A stretch of DNA of 57,227 bases from assembly GCA_041648895.1 (NCBI GenBank), contig JBAZOB010000005.1, positions 1-57,227 on the forward strand, written 5' to 3'. The translations under genes and the position numbers were made by a program. This document shows positions 32,933 through 41,685 of the stretch, one piece after another. The first letter of the stretch is position 1; each line of letters opens with the position of its first letter. This stretch comes from JBAZOB01 sp041648895 (GTDB lineage: Bacteria; Patescibacteriota; JAHJAL01). Under the pieces are notes generated by a model that did no database searches, was not told the origin of the DNA, and saw nothing but the letters and a program-made list of their open reading frames with translations.

Positions 32933-34304
32933 CGAAACTTGTCTTCCAGCCCATCGCCAGCCCCATCAAAAACCAAACTGGAATTAAAATATGCACATAA
33001 AACAAACTATTGGTGAACTGAGCATGAATCATCACTCCCAATATACCCATCAAAGATCCCAAAAGAAAATATTTATATTCCCAATCTTTTTTTTCTTTCC
33101 AATAAGAATAATAAATTATCCCAAAATAAACCACTAGAATAAAAGCAAAAGATAATAAACCAAACAATCCCATGGTTGACCATACTGTCAGATAACTACT
33201 ATCCGACCCCCCAGCCGAATGAACATTGGTATCAACAATAATTCCCCGCCGAAGTTGTTCGATAGCCAAAGCATTGTAACCCACTCCCGTCCACAAATTA
33301 TCTTCGGCAATCGCCAAACTATCCTCCCAGGACTCCAATCGTAACTGAGCCGTATTATCAACTTTAAATATCCCTTGCACCCGCTCTTCAATCCGCGGAC
33401 TATTCACCAAGATCAATAACGCCAGCAATCCTCCCATCAACAACAAACGTTTATCAAATTTATACGCCATTACTGAAAAAATCACGGCCAAAGCCACATA
33501 GGCACTACGCGATAAAGTTAAAACAATTCCCAATAAAAATAATCCACTTAAAACCGCCCAAGAGAGCTTTTGGAATGTCCATTCCCGATAATGAAAATAA
33601 AAGGAAAAAGAAGTAGCGAAAAACAATAGCAAAATCGCCCCGGCAAAATTCGGATCCAAAAAAGTGGAAAGTAAACGCCCCACATGCGGATCCCAGCCAA
33701 ATTCTGTCAAAAAGCTAATATCCGGAAATATAATCAATTGCAAAAAACCCAGCGCCAAAAATATTACCCCCATCCACAAAAACCACCACAAATACCGCTT
33801 GGACTCCCCATACCATTCCACGATACTCCAGGTAATTGGCAAACAAGTGCTATACATCACCAATCGTATCCAGTATAACCATATATCAACCATCTTATCT
33901 GCTCCATACTGAGGTACCACCCACATATTAATCAAAAAGCTAATCAGCCAGAAAAAAACCAATCCCCACCACAATAAATTGGATCTAAAAACTCGTTTTC
34001 TTATTAAAATATTAGCCACCCATACTACCAGCAATATTCCAATTACACCATCACTCAACAATATCGCCCCGCCACCGAAACTGAACCGGACCAGTTGTCC
34101 GGCTAAAACCGAAAATAGAAGCAACCATAAACCAATCCGAATGTCATACCACATCCACAAAAATAATATTCCCGCGCCCAAAGCCGCTATGGCTATTTTT
34201 TGATCAATAGTTGATAAAAATGCATATAACACTATCAAGCACCCACCCACTAAGGCAACGGTCATTGAATATCGGTTAATTATATTTTTAGCTTTAACTA
34301 GCAT
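32904..34304 (-). CDS. O-antigen ligase/polymerase-like membrane protein (2)
   Basis: Protein of 466 aa with about 12 membrane helices. The family loop is AQLRLESWEDSLAIAEDNLWTGVGYNALAIEQLRR, followed by VHSAGGSDSSYLTVWSTMGLFGLLSFAFILV. Here the usual H-N-x-x-L is replaced by SDSSYL. The last residues (SFEDQGSSNKY) are encoded by an inverted repeat, so the true ancestral C-terminus was probably shorter. The ATG overlaps the stop of the upstream GT4 gene by 11 bases, which indicates coupled translation. It probably acts on polyprenyl-linked glycan at the outer membrane face. Confidence 0.86.
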   Translation of the reverse strand: MLVKAKNIINRYSMTVALVGGCLIVLYAFLSTIDQKIAIAALGAGILFLWMWYDIRIGLWLLLFSVLAGQLVRFSFGGGAILLSDGVIGILLVVWVANILIRKRVFRSNLLWWGLVFFWLISFLINMWVVPQYGADKMVDIWLYWIRLVMYSTCLPITWSIVEWYGESKRYLWWFLWMGVIFLALGFLQLIIFPDISFLTEFGWDPHVGRLLSTFLDPNFAGAILLLFFATSFSFYFHYREWTFQKLSWAVLSGLFLLGIVLTLSRSAYVALAVIFSVMAYKFDKRLLLMGGLLALLILVNSPRIEERVQGIFKVDNTAQLRLESWEDSLAIAEDNLWTGVGYNALAIEQLRRGIIVDTNVHSAGGSDSSYLTVWSTMGLFGLLSFAFILVVYFGIIYYSYWKEKKDWEYKYFLLGSLMGILGVMIHAQFTNSLFYVHILIPVWFLMGLAMGWKTSFEDQGSSNKY

Positions 34305-35400
34305 TTATATTGATAATTAATTTAACCAACTCTGCCGCTGCTTTCTGCCAGCTGAACTTCTTTACTTGCTCATAACCCCTAGCCACCAACGTCGGCGCTA
34401 ATTCCTGATCCAAAACTATTTTTTTTATACCTTGACTAATATCCACCACATTCCTCGGATCAACCAACACCGCCGCCTCACCAGCCACCTCCGGTAAACT
34501 AGAAACATTTGAGGTTAACACCGGCGTACCCATTACCATTCCCTCCAAAACCGGCAAACCAAAGCCCTCATATAAACTAGGATAACACAAACACTTGGCC
34601 CCTTTGATTAAAGCAAACTTTTCCTCATCACTCACCCGACCCGTAAAAATAATATCGTCATCGGCGGCCAGTTCCTTTACCTTTCTAAACACATCCTCAT
34701 AATACCAACCCTTCTTCCCCGCCACCACCAATTTACCGGACCAGTTTTTCTCCTGCTTAAATCGAACAAATGCTTCTATCAGCCGAATAATATTCTTCCT
34801 CGGTTCAATTGTACTCACAAAAAACAAATAATCACTTGATAGAGAATATTTATTCTTAGCTGCTTCGACATCAATCTTGGCTGGAATCTTATTTACCCCC
34901 TCCACCATTAAAAAAATCTTCCGGTCATCGACACCAAACATTTTTATTAAATCATTTTTCGTACCCACCGACGGTACGATAATTTTACCAACACTTTTCA
35001 AAGCTCCGGCAACCGTCAATCGTTCATTCCACAAAGCTTTTGGACTATGCCGAGTGGAAAACTCATCCATAAAAGCAATCAGATCATGAACCATCACTAT
35101 ACATTTCTTTGACATTGATAATCTGGGCACCATGAAACTAGTCAGCGCCAAATAGACATCATATTTCCACCACACTTCCCATACTACTCGTAGATGCCAC
35201 AATAAACCCGGCCATTTAATAGTCACTTTGTGGAAATTATCAGGAAAATCAGTCATATCAAAATCTTCGTGCACCAATAAATCCACCCGCCAATCTGTCG
35301 GCACCACTTTCTTAAACTCCGCCATCAATTCCGCCACCACCACGCCCTTGCCAGCCTTTTCCTGCTTAATCGCCTCCCGATAATCAATACCAATTTTCAT
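34294..35400 (-). CDS. GT4-family glycosyltransferase
   Basis: GT-B enzyme of 368 aa. MKIGIDYREAIKQEKAGKGVVV at the start, then MVHDLIAF, LFFVSTIEPRKNIIRLIEAFVRFK, LVVAGKKGWYYEDVF, IIFTGRVSDEEKFALIKGAKCLCYPSLYEGFGLPVLEGMVMGTPVLTSNVSSLPEVAGEAAVLVDP. The pattern is that of mannosyl- or rhamnosyl-type family-4 transferases (WbaZ-like), but the sugar is not certain. The ATG at 35400 is chosen over a TTG 6 bases upstream. The arm of a foldback element ends 5 bases before this ATG, so the 5' leader would be part of a hairpin. It overlaps the next gene. Confidence 0.9.
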   Translation of the reverse strand: MKIGIDYREAIKQEKAGKGVVVAELMAEFKKVVPTDWRVDLLVHEDFDMTDFPDNFHKVTIKWPGLLWHLRVVWEVWWKYDVYLALTSFMVPRLSMSKKCIVMVHDLIAFMDEFSTRHSPKALWNERLTVAGALKSVGKIIVPSVGTKNDLIKMFGVDDRKIFLMVEGVNKIPAKIDVEAAKNKYSLSSDYLFFVSTIEPRKNIIRLIEAFVRFKQEKNWSGKLVVAGKKGWYYEDVFRKVKELAADDDIIFTGRVSDEEKFALIKGAKCLCYPSLYEGFGLPVLEGMVMGTPVLTSNVSSLPEVAGEAAVLVDPRNVVDISQGIKKIVLDQELAPTLVARGYEQVKKFSWQKAAAELVKLIININAS

Positions 35401-35405
35401 ACACA

Positions 35406-35610
35406 AAATTAATTACAAATTACGAATGACAAATTACAAGATGAGCAGTTATATATCATTTATATTAATTATATGGCTAGCCATAAAACTTACTATTATT
35501 AGACAGATCCACCATAACACCACCGGCCATACATTTGCTGCCATTAATTAATATAAATGATATATAACTGCTCATCTTGTAATTTGTCATTCGTAATTTG
35601 TAATTAATTT
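35406..35610. repeat. Foldback element with conserved core (ATGGCTAGCC family), copy 5
   Basis: Perfect 66-bp arms at 35406-35471 and 35545-35610. The arm reads CATTTATATTAATTA where the other copies have CATTTATTTTAATTA, and the opposite arm carries the matching change. The right arm encodes the last residues and the stop of the GT2 gene. Confidence 0.92.
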
Positions 35611-36657
35611 CCCTCTCACATCCAGAAACACACTTTTTCCCGTCAAAAAACGCTTCACGTGCCATTTAAGCACTGCCACATGATAAATACTAATATCCGT
35701 AATCGAACGATTAATCGTTTGCCACCATCTAGGCACCATCCAGCCGAATAAATTATTAATCATGAAAGTTGGCAGTAAAACAATCAGTATCCAGAGTGAG
35801 CCAAACACATAAATAATAACCAATAGCCAACTAGAGAGCCAACCATGCCATTTATTCTCAAAACCATAGACACTGGGTAAATAATAATCCAGTTTCTTAT
35901 CCCACTGTTTTTTAAATCTAGTTTGCCCCGTGCTGCCCCCTTCGAAATGAGTGATGATCACCGTCGGATAAAACATAATTTTCCACCCCGCTTGTCCAAT
36001 CCGCCGCTGCCAATCAGTTTCTTCCCGATACATAAAAAATCTCTCATCCATACCCTCCGTCTGTTCCCATACCTCGCGCCGCAAAAACATGGCCGCCCCC
36101 AAGATATGTTTAACCTCCCGCTCTCGATCGTGCATCCGCCGCGAAAATAATTTACCAGGATATATTGTATATGGAAACAACCAATATAATAATCGATCGA
36201 ACAAAGTATTTTCCAAGAAACCTGTCAACAAATTAGGATAGCTATCATAGGCTGAAACTTGAAGCGAGCCATCGCCAAATCGCAGTTGTGGTCCCACCAC
36301 CCCCACCGAGGCGTGATTATCCAGATAACTATACAAAGACCGCAATGTCCCCTTGGTTATTAAAGTATCAGCGTTCAGTAATAAAATATACTTTCCTTGG
36401 GCCACTTTCATGCCCCGATTATTCCCCCCACTAAAACCAACATTGTCCGAGAGTATCCATTTGATCCAATTATATTCCTCTTTTCCCGACAATTCCCGCA
36501 TGCCATCAGTCGAACCATTGTCCACCACAATCACTTCAACCATCAATTTACTCGACCGAATATCCTCCCGCAGAGAAGCAATACAATTTTCAAAAAAATC
36601 CCTACCATTGTAAGTCACAAATACTACGGACACATCAAATTGACGCTTCTTAGTCAT
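35587..36657 (-). CDS. GT2-family glycosyltransferase (rhamnosyltransferase-like)
   Basis: About 356 aa. GT-A domain with VSVVFVTYNGRDFFENCIASL, VIVVDNGSTDGM, VGFSGGNNRGMKVAQGKYILLLNADTLIT (DxD-type site NAD), HILGAAMFLRREVWEQTEGMDERFFMYREETDWQRRIGQAGW and a C-terminal hydrophobic pair (WLSSWLLVIIYVFGSLWILIVLLPTFM) that anchors it in the membrane. It resembles WbbL/RfbF-type enzymes. The ATG at 36657 overlaps the flippase gene's end by 8 bases. The terminal residues LITNYE and the TGA come from the arm of a foldback element. Confidence 0.88.
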   Translation of the reverse strand: MTKKRQFDVSVVFVTYNGRDFFENCIASLREDIRSSKLMVEVIVVDNGSTDGMRELSGKEEYNWIKWILSDNVGFSGGNNRGMKVAQGKYILLLNADTLITKGTLRSLYSYLDNHASVGVVGPQLRFGDGSLQVSAYDSYPNLLTGFLENTLFDRLLYWLFPYTIYPGKLFSRRMHDREREVKHILGAAMFLRREVWEQTEGMDERFFMYREETDWQRRIGQAGWKIMFYPTVIITHFEGGSTGQTRFKKQWDKKLDYYLPSVYGFENKWHGWLSSWLLVIIYVFGSLWILIVLLPTFMINNLFGWMVPRWWQTINRSITDISIYHVAVLKWHVKRFLTGKSVFLDVRGKLITNYE

Positions 36658-38080
36658 TTTTTTTACCAACCACTTTTAATACCATGTCTCGACTAATACC
36701 CCCCAACAAATACATCATGACAAAGTAGACCAAACCTCCAATGGCTACCAGTAAAACCAAATTCCAAGTTGACAACCAGTACAAAACTAAACCCATCGCC
36801 ACCACACTGGGAACAACCTTGGTCACAATATTTAAATTTGGTAATATCTGGATATATTTCCAGACAAACACCATCGACAAAATCATCACCAACAATTCCG
36901 TTACCACTGTAACCGAACCTGCCGCCCAATAACCATATTTCGGTATCAACCAAATATTGAGCGCCAAATTAAATATCACACAAACGAGCGAAATCCACAT
37001 CAATTTTTTCTGCATTTTCACCGCAATTACCAGATTATTTGACAACGTGCTAAAAAAAACGAATACCACCGGTACCGACAGGATCTGCAAAATATAGACC
37101 GAATCTTCAAACCCGACCTCACCTGTCAGTAACTTAATAATCGGCCGGGCCAACATGATCAAGCCTGTTAGCATTGGTAGAGCCGTCATCATCATAAAAT
37201 CAAAAGCTTTTTGATACACTCGTTTCAATTCGCCAATCCCCTTCAAGCCATGCCGCACCAAAGTCGGAAAAACCAAACCCACAAATATCGAGGGAAAAGT
37301 AATCAATATATCCAAAATCTTGTAGGGCAACCCATAAACCCCCACCTCTTCCTGAGAACGAAAAACTGATAAAAATATGGTGTCCACATTAAAATATATC
37401 CGATTAAGTAAAACCACTACCGCCAAAGGTAAAGTTTCGATCATTATCCGCCGCCAGATTTTCCAATTAAATTGAGGCCGCAAAGACAGATAGTGCCTAG
37501 CAAATAAGTAAGTTACGATAAACAAAGCAATATTGCCAGCCACATTGGCCCAGATAAAATCCAATAAATTCCCCTGCGCCAGCACAAAATAATAAGTTAA
37601 AACCAAAATAACAATTCGGCCCAGCACTTCACCCATTACCAACTTCCACATATGTAAATTAACCTGGAAAACCGCCACGACAATCTGATTAAGATTGATA
37701 AACCAAAAACTAATCGCCCCAATGGCAATCGCCATATCGACTTGGTTGGTATATGGGAAAAATAAATAGGCCAGTAAGGGCGCTAAAAATAGTATTAACA
37801 AGCCCAGCACCAATCGCATTCCCAATGAATTATTCAAATACAACCGCCCTTTATCCTTGTCATTGGCCAACTCCCGCACCACAATAATATACATCCCCAG
37901 ATCAACCACAATCCCAAAAAAACCCAAATAAGTCATGGTAGTTGTGTATTCACCAAATCCCCCCTCGCCCAGATAACGAGTCAAAAGCGAAATGGTTGTA
38001 ACACTCGTCGCCACCACCACGACTTTACCAATCGTCTGGACAATTGTATTGAAAGCAACTTTTGAAGTCAGAGTAGTCAT
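36650..38080 (-). CDS. Polysaccharide flippase (Wzx/MATE-like)
   Basis: Protein of 476 aa with 12-14 membrane helices. The N-terminus NTIVQTIGKVVVVATSVTTISLLTRYLGEGGFGEYTTTMTYLGFFGIVVDLGMYIIVVRELA is typical of the polysaccharide biosynthesis/flippase family (PF01943-like), as is the PLKILDIL-like segment YGLPYKILDILITFPSIFVGLVFPTL. It would turn lipid-linked oligosaccharides to the outer face, where the O-antigen-ligase-like proteins act. The start ATG overlaps the stop of the upstream gene (ATGA), so the three cluster genes 39495-35587 are one coupled unit. Confidence 0.92.
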   Translation of the reverse strand: MTTLTSKVAFNTIVQTIGKVVVVATSVTTISLLTRYLGEGGFGEYTTTMTYLGFFGIVVDLGMYIIVVRELANDKDKGRLYLNNSLGMRLVLGLLILFLAPLLAYLFFPYTNQVDMAIAIGAISFWFINLNQIVVAVFQVNLHMWKLVMGEVLGRIVILVLTYYFVLAQGNLLDFIWANVAGNIALFIVTYLFARHYLSLRPQFNWKIWRRIMIETLPLAVVVLLNRIYFNVDTIFLSVFRSQEEVGVYGLPYKILDILITFPSIFVGLVFPTLVRHGLKGIGELKRVYQKAFDFMMMTALPMLTGLIMLARPIIKLLTGEVGFEDSVYILQILSVPVVFVFFSTLSNNLVIAVKMQKKLMWISLVCVIFNLALNIWLIPKYGYWAAGSVTVVTELLVMILSMVFVWKYIQILPNLNIVTKVVPSVVAMGLVLYWLSTWNLVLLVAIGGLVYFVMMYLLGGISRDMVLKVVGKKND

Positions 38081-39495
38081 ATTTGACTTTTAACCTTTGA
38101 ATTTTGACTTAATGATAATATCATCCCCAATAAAAATACAAATATTAACTGCCCCGCCCAAACATCCCATAAATAATGATCAAAAAAATGTAACCAGACT
38201 ACTGCTAAAAAAACTGATAGCCAAAAATATTTGGGATAATTTTTTACTTGTGAAAATATTATGGAAAGACCAACAGTCAATATCAACAATACATATAGAC
38301 CGAAACCAATTACACCCAACTCGGCCCAGATCAATTTAAACACGTTATGTACCGGTTGATACATCCACCACGACAAATCACTGCTATAAAGCGGTAACAC
38401 CATGACAAAATTACCAATCCCCACCCCCACATAATAGACTTTATCTATTATCCAATCCGCCGCCTGACTTAAAAATACCCGCACATTAAAAGATACATCC
38501 CCGCCCAGACTCTCGCCCGATATCAATCTTGTCCAGACTACGGACCAATTCGATATTATGCCCGTAACCATTATCAATAAAAACACGATCCAAAATTTTA
38601 TATCTATAATCGCATCCGTACGGGCACGCTGCAACGTGCCCCTACCATAATATTCAACCACAAATCCAATCATAACAACCACCCCCGCCACCCACACACT
38701 CCTCGAATACCCCACCAGACACCCAATTGAAATAATCCCCAAAATAATTCCCCACATATATTCATTCGTCCGGGCGCGCTGCTGCGTGTCCCTACCAAAA
38801 TATATTATCCCTCCCAAAATCAAAATAAGACCCAATAGCATTAAAAAACTATAAACATTGGCGTGTCCTAAACTCCCATAAGCCCGCACAATTTTTTCCC
38901 CAGCCACGTCCACTTTGGCCACCCCCAATACATCTTTTCCCAAATGACTTTCTCCCAACCACCACAACCCCAAATCGGCCTGCCGCCAATATTGAACAAT
39001 TCCCCATACCGACTGAATCAACACTGATCCAACCACAAATTTACCGATCGATTGCCATTTTTCACCACTGGCACCAATGGCCAATAAAATGTAAGCCAAC
39101 AAAAAGAAAATGGCCCACAATCGCAGCACATGATAAAAAGCCATCGAGCCATTATAAGACCAAAAAATAGAATACGAAGCCAAAAGCGCTAATATCCAGA
39201 ACAGAACCAATGCCACCCCCGGCCACACTCCAATTTGCCAATCATCCCAATCCTGATAGCGCCAAAACTTAACTAAAATATCAATTAACCAAAATACCAG
39301 TACCAATACCACCAACAAATCCGTCACGTAGATAAAAAAAGTGGTTACATCCAATATCTGCCCATCCACAATTGACCACGGCGTTAAAAAACGTAAGCTC
39401 GTCCCGATCGGTAATAAAAAACATAGCATCAAAAAGAAGATAAATGACATCTTCTTCCACCAAGTACTTTCAATAATTCTTACTCTCTTATCCAT
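38077..39495 (-). CDS. O-antigen ligase/polymerase-like membrane protein (3)
   Basis: Protein of 472 aa with 11-12 membrane helices. VGYSRSVWVAGVVVMIGFVVEYYG, then the loop NVRVFLSQAADWIIDKVYYVGVGIGNFVMVLPLY, then MYQPVHNVFKLIWAELGVIGFGLYVLLIL with the H-N-x-x-x-x-x-x-E-x-G-x-x-G motif, identify the WaaL/Wzy family. It is the first gene of the coupled set. The spacer upstream (39496-39596) has AT-rich mirror words and leads to tRNA-Arg. Two internal stretches of DNA near 38625 and 38775 encode the same RGTLQRARTD / RDTQQRARTN words, which suggests a small repeat inserted in frame. Confidence 0.87.
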   Translation of the reverse strand: MDKRVRIIESTWWKKMSFIFFLMLCFLLPIGTSLRFLTPWSIVDGQILDVTTFFIYVTDLLVVLVLVFWLIDILVKFWRYQDWDDWQIGVWPGVALVLFWILALLASYSIFWSYNGSMAFYHVLRLWAIFFLLAYILLAIGASGEKWQSIGKFVVGSVLIQSVWGIVQYWRQADLGLWWLGESHLGKDVLGVAKVDVAGEKIVRAYGSLGHANVYSFLMLLGLILILGGIIYFGRDTQQRARTNEYMWGIILGIISIGCLVGYSRSVWVAGVVVMIGFVVEYYGRGTLQRARTDAIIDIKFWIVFLLIMVTGIISNWSVVWTRLISGESLGGDVSFNVRVFLSQAADWIIDKVYYVGVGIGNFVMVLPLYSSDLSWWMYQPVHNVFKLIWAELGVIGFGLYVLLILTVGLSIIFSQVKNYPKYFWLSVFLAVVWLHFFDHYLWDVWAGQLIFVFLLGMILSLSQNSKVKSQI

Positions 39496-39520
39496 ACTAA
39501 TAGTGTATCAAAATAATAAA

Positions 39521-39586
39521 AAAAATTACGAATGACAAAGTAAATTATTAATTATTAATTTATCTTGTAATTCGTAATTCGTAATT
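39521..39586. repeat. AT-rich partial inverted repeat
   Basis: AAATTACGAATGACAAAG is loosely mirrored by TTGTAATTCGTAATTCGTAATT around ATTATTAATTATTAATTTA. The words match the outer arms of the larger elements, but no core is present. Confidence 0.5.
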
Positions 39587-39596
39587 ATTTACTAAG

Positions 39597-39670
39597 CGCA
39601 CCCGGCAGGATTCGAACCTGCGACCTTTGGCTCCGCAAGCCAACGCTCTATCCAGCTAAGCTACGGGTGC
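39597..39670 (-). tRNA. tRNA-Arg(GCG)
   Basis: Acceptor GCACCCG/CGGGTGC, anticodon stem TTGGC/GCCAA with loop TTGCGGA (anticodon GCG), T-arm GCAGG-TTCGAAT-CCTGC, discriminator G. The D-loop GGATAG has the A20 expected for Arg. Most bacteria read CGU/CGC with an ACG (inosine) tRNA, so GCG is unusual. Confidence 0.93.
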
Positions 39671-39679
39671 AAACCATGA

Positions 39680-40207
39680 TTACAATCTTAACCACCGGGA
39701 CAAATTATCAGCCGAGTCCCCCCCCTCCCGCGACACTTTAGGCAAATAATGCGCCAAAAATTTTTCCAAAGCCTCAATATCCACCGAAATCAAAATGATT
39801 GATAGGCGCGGCGGAATATAGTGTTTGGTACCGACATACAAAATGCCTTCAGCGCTAATCCAAAAAGATTCCAAGTCACTAAAACCATACAATTTTTCAC
39901 CTACCAATAACCCATCACGGGTCACCACATAATGCATGGGACCAGGCTGCTTAAAAGCATATTGGTAAATAACAATCGCCAATAATATAGTTATACCAAT
40001 TCCCAGATAGTTCTTCAATAAAATAAAAATAACCACAAAAACAATTGTGGCCAAAACCAACCCCCACACCCAATTTTTTCCTTTTTCATGATAAATAAAT
40101 TCCGGCGCCTCCCACTCAAACACCTGCGTCTCATCAAAAGCCTCTACGGCCGCGTTATCCACTAGGTCATTGGCGTGTAAATTAAGCCGATTATTATTTG
40201 CCACCAT
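39680..40207 (-). CDS. Membrane protein with PH-like soluble domain, unknown function
   Basis: Protein of 175 aa. After a soluble N-terminus with FEWEAPEFIYHEKGKNW, two adjacent helices follow (WGLVLATIVFVVIFILLK, LGIGITILLAIVIYQYAF). A C-terminal soluble domain (about 90-175: YVVTRDGLLVGEKLYGFSDLESFWI, YIPPRLSIILIS, IEALEKFLAHYLP) looks like a small PH-type beta domain. The layout is frequent among Patescibacteria hypothetical proteins, but I cannot name a family. It ends 9 bases before tRNA-Arg and may be read together with it. Confidence 0.65.
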   Translation of the reverse strand: MVANNNRLNLHANDLVDNAAVEAFDETQVFEWEAPEFIYHEKGKNWVWGLVLATIVFVVIFILLKNYLGIGITILLAIVIYQYAFKQPGPMHYVVTRDGLLVGEKLYGFSDLESFWISAEGILYVGTKHYIPPRLSIILISVDIEALEKFLAHYLPKVSREGGDSADNLSRWLRL

Positions 40208-40242
40208 GTTTATATGGTTAATGTTATTCTATACCCAATATA

Positions 40243-40441
40243 ACAATTACCAATGACAAATTACAAATTAACAAGTGGAGTGAATTATACAAATAACTCT
40301 TGATTGTCATCCCCGCCTTGAGCGGGGATCTCATATGTAACGCGTTTATTGCAGTCTTAATGATGAGATCCCCGCTCAAGGCGGGGATGACATGCAAACT
40401 AATCATATTATTAGTTCACACCACTCGTTAATTTCTAATTT
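40243..40441. repeat. Palindromic intergenic element, GTCATCCCCG type, copy 4
   Basis: Core 40306-40391 (86 nt) has perfect 29-bp terminal inverted repeats starting GTCATCCCCGCCTTGAGCGG. Both ends here carry the CCTTGAGCGG form, unlike copies 1-3, which have one ACCGGAAGCGG end. The outer words ACAAATTAACAAGTGG and CCACTCGTTAATTTCT mirror partly. Confidence 0.88.
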
Positions 40442-41677
40442 CTACATCCCATTATCAACAATAATCTTTTTTAAAACATACGCCGAGGGCCGCGGTGTCC
40501 GCTTTTGCGTCTCAAAATCTACGGCTACCAGCCCAAACCGCGGCCAAAAACCACTACTCCATTCAAAATTATCAATCAAAGACCAGTGCAAATAACCCCT
40601 TAAATCCACTCCCTCAGTCATCGCTCGATGGGCCCATTTGAGTGACTCAGTTATAAACCACGGCCGTAGTTGATCATCTCGATCGGCCAAGCCATGCTCG
40701 GTAATCACCACCGGTTTATTGAACCGCTTCAATTCCAGCAAACAATGATACAACGACTCGGGCACCAGCTCCCAGCCCAGATCAGACACTCGCTCATTTT
40801 TATTCTTTCCCCATCCCCCATCGATCAAATGATGAAAATAGTGATTCAAACCAATAAAATCCTGATAATTATTTATTTTTTCTAAAAACATCTGATTGTT
40901 CCACCAATCAGCCACCGACTTGAGCATACGATTCACTAGTTTGTTACCAGCCGCTTCAAACCAGGCATTTTGCTGAGCTACCCCGATCAGAAAATTATTA
41001 TCAATCTCTTTCAACACGCCATAAACTTGCTGATGAGCTTGGATGAGTTTGCCCACCACCAAATAATATGCTAAATAATCTTTTTTACCCGGTGGCCACT
41101 CACCAGTAATATAGCCATGTCCCGTAAACACCAATGGCTCATTGATTGTAATGATATATTTTATCTTGTTCTTAAAATGCTGCCCCAATTTCGCGCCATA
41201 GCGAACAAAATATTCCACCACCCGGCGGTTTTCCCACCCGCCTTTTTGACTCAGCCACAATGGCAAAGGCCAATGGTAAAAAGTCACCAATGGTTCAATA
41301 TTTCGCCGGCGCAACGCTTCAATTACTTGCAGATAATGATCCAAAACTCGTTCATCAAATTCACCTTCCCTCGGCTCCACCCGCGACCAATCAATCGAAA
41401 AACGAAGGGCATTGTGTCCCAATTGTTTAGCCAGGTCAAAATCGGCTTCATATCGATTAAATTGATCACCTGCCTGACCGGAAATATAATTGGCTTCACC
41501 AAACATCTCCGGAAACTTTTCCTGTTGCCAAGACTGCCAATATTCTTTCGCCGCGGCCGCCAACCTAGAAGCATTGGCCCGCTCCCACTCTGACCAGTCA
41601 TTGGTTAATCCACCTTCAACCTGATGGGCGCTCGTCGCTGCTCCCCAGTAAAAATTTTGTGGAAATCGATATTGCAT
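40442..41677 (-). CDS. Glycoside hydrolase family 1 (beta-glycosidase)
   Basis: Protein of 411 aa, a compact GH1 TIM barrel. It starts FPQNFYWGAATSAHQVEGG, then LRFSIDWSRVEPREGEFDE, VTFYHWPLPLWLSQKGGWENR, the acid/base E180 in ITINEP and the nucleophile E327 in VITEHGLAD (usually ITENG). GYLHWSLIDNFEWSSGFWPRFGLVAVDF closes it. It hydrolyses beta-linked glucosides, galactosides or similar. There is no signal peptide, so it is intracellular, and no sugar transporter is nearby. Palindromic elements lie on both sides, a position that may favour gain or loss. Confidence 0.94.
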   Translation of the reverse strand: MQYRFPQNFYWGAATSAHQVEGGLTNDWSEWERANASRLAAAAKEYWQSWQQEKFPEMFGEANYISGQAGDQFNRYEADFDLAKQLGHNALRFSIDWSRVEPREGEFDERVLDHYLQVIEALRRRNIEPLVTFYHWPLPLWLSQKGGWENRRVVEYFVRYGAKLGQHFKNKIKYIITINEPLVFTGHGYITGEWPPGKKDYLAYYLVVGKLIQAHQQVYGVLKEIDNNFLIGVAQQNAWFEAAGNKLVNRMLKSVADWWNNQMFLEKINNYQDFIGLNHYFHHLIDGGWGKNKNERVSDLGWELVPESLYHCLLELKRFNKPVVITEHGLADRDDQLRPWFITESLKWAHRAMTEGVDLRGYLHWSLIDNFEWSSGFWPRFGLVAVDFETQKRTPRPSAYVLKKIIVDNGM

Positions 41678-41685
41678 AATAATAA

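Noticed and set aside
10074..35610. Foldback copies as a CRISPR array
   Set aside because: Copies are 3-9 kb apart, not regularly spaced, and have no spacer-repeat structure or cas genes.
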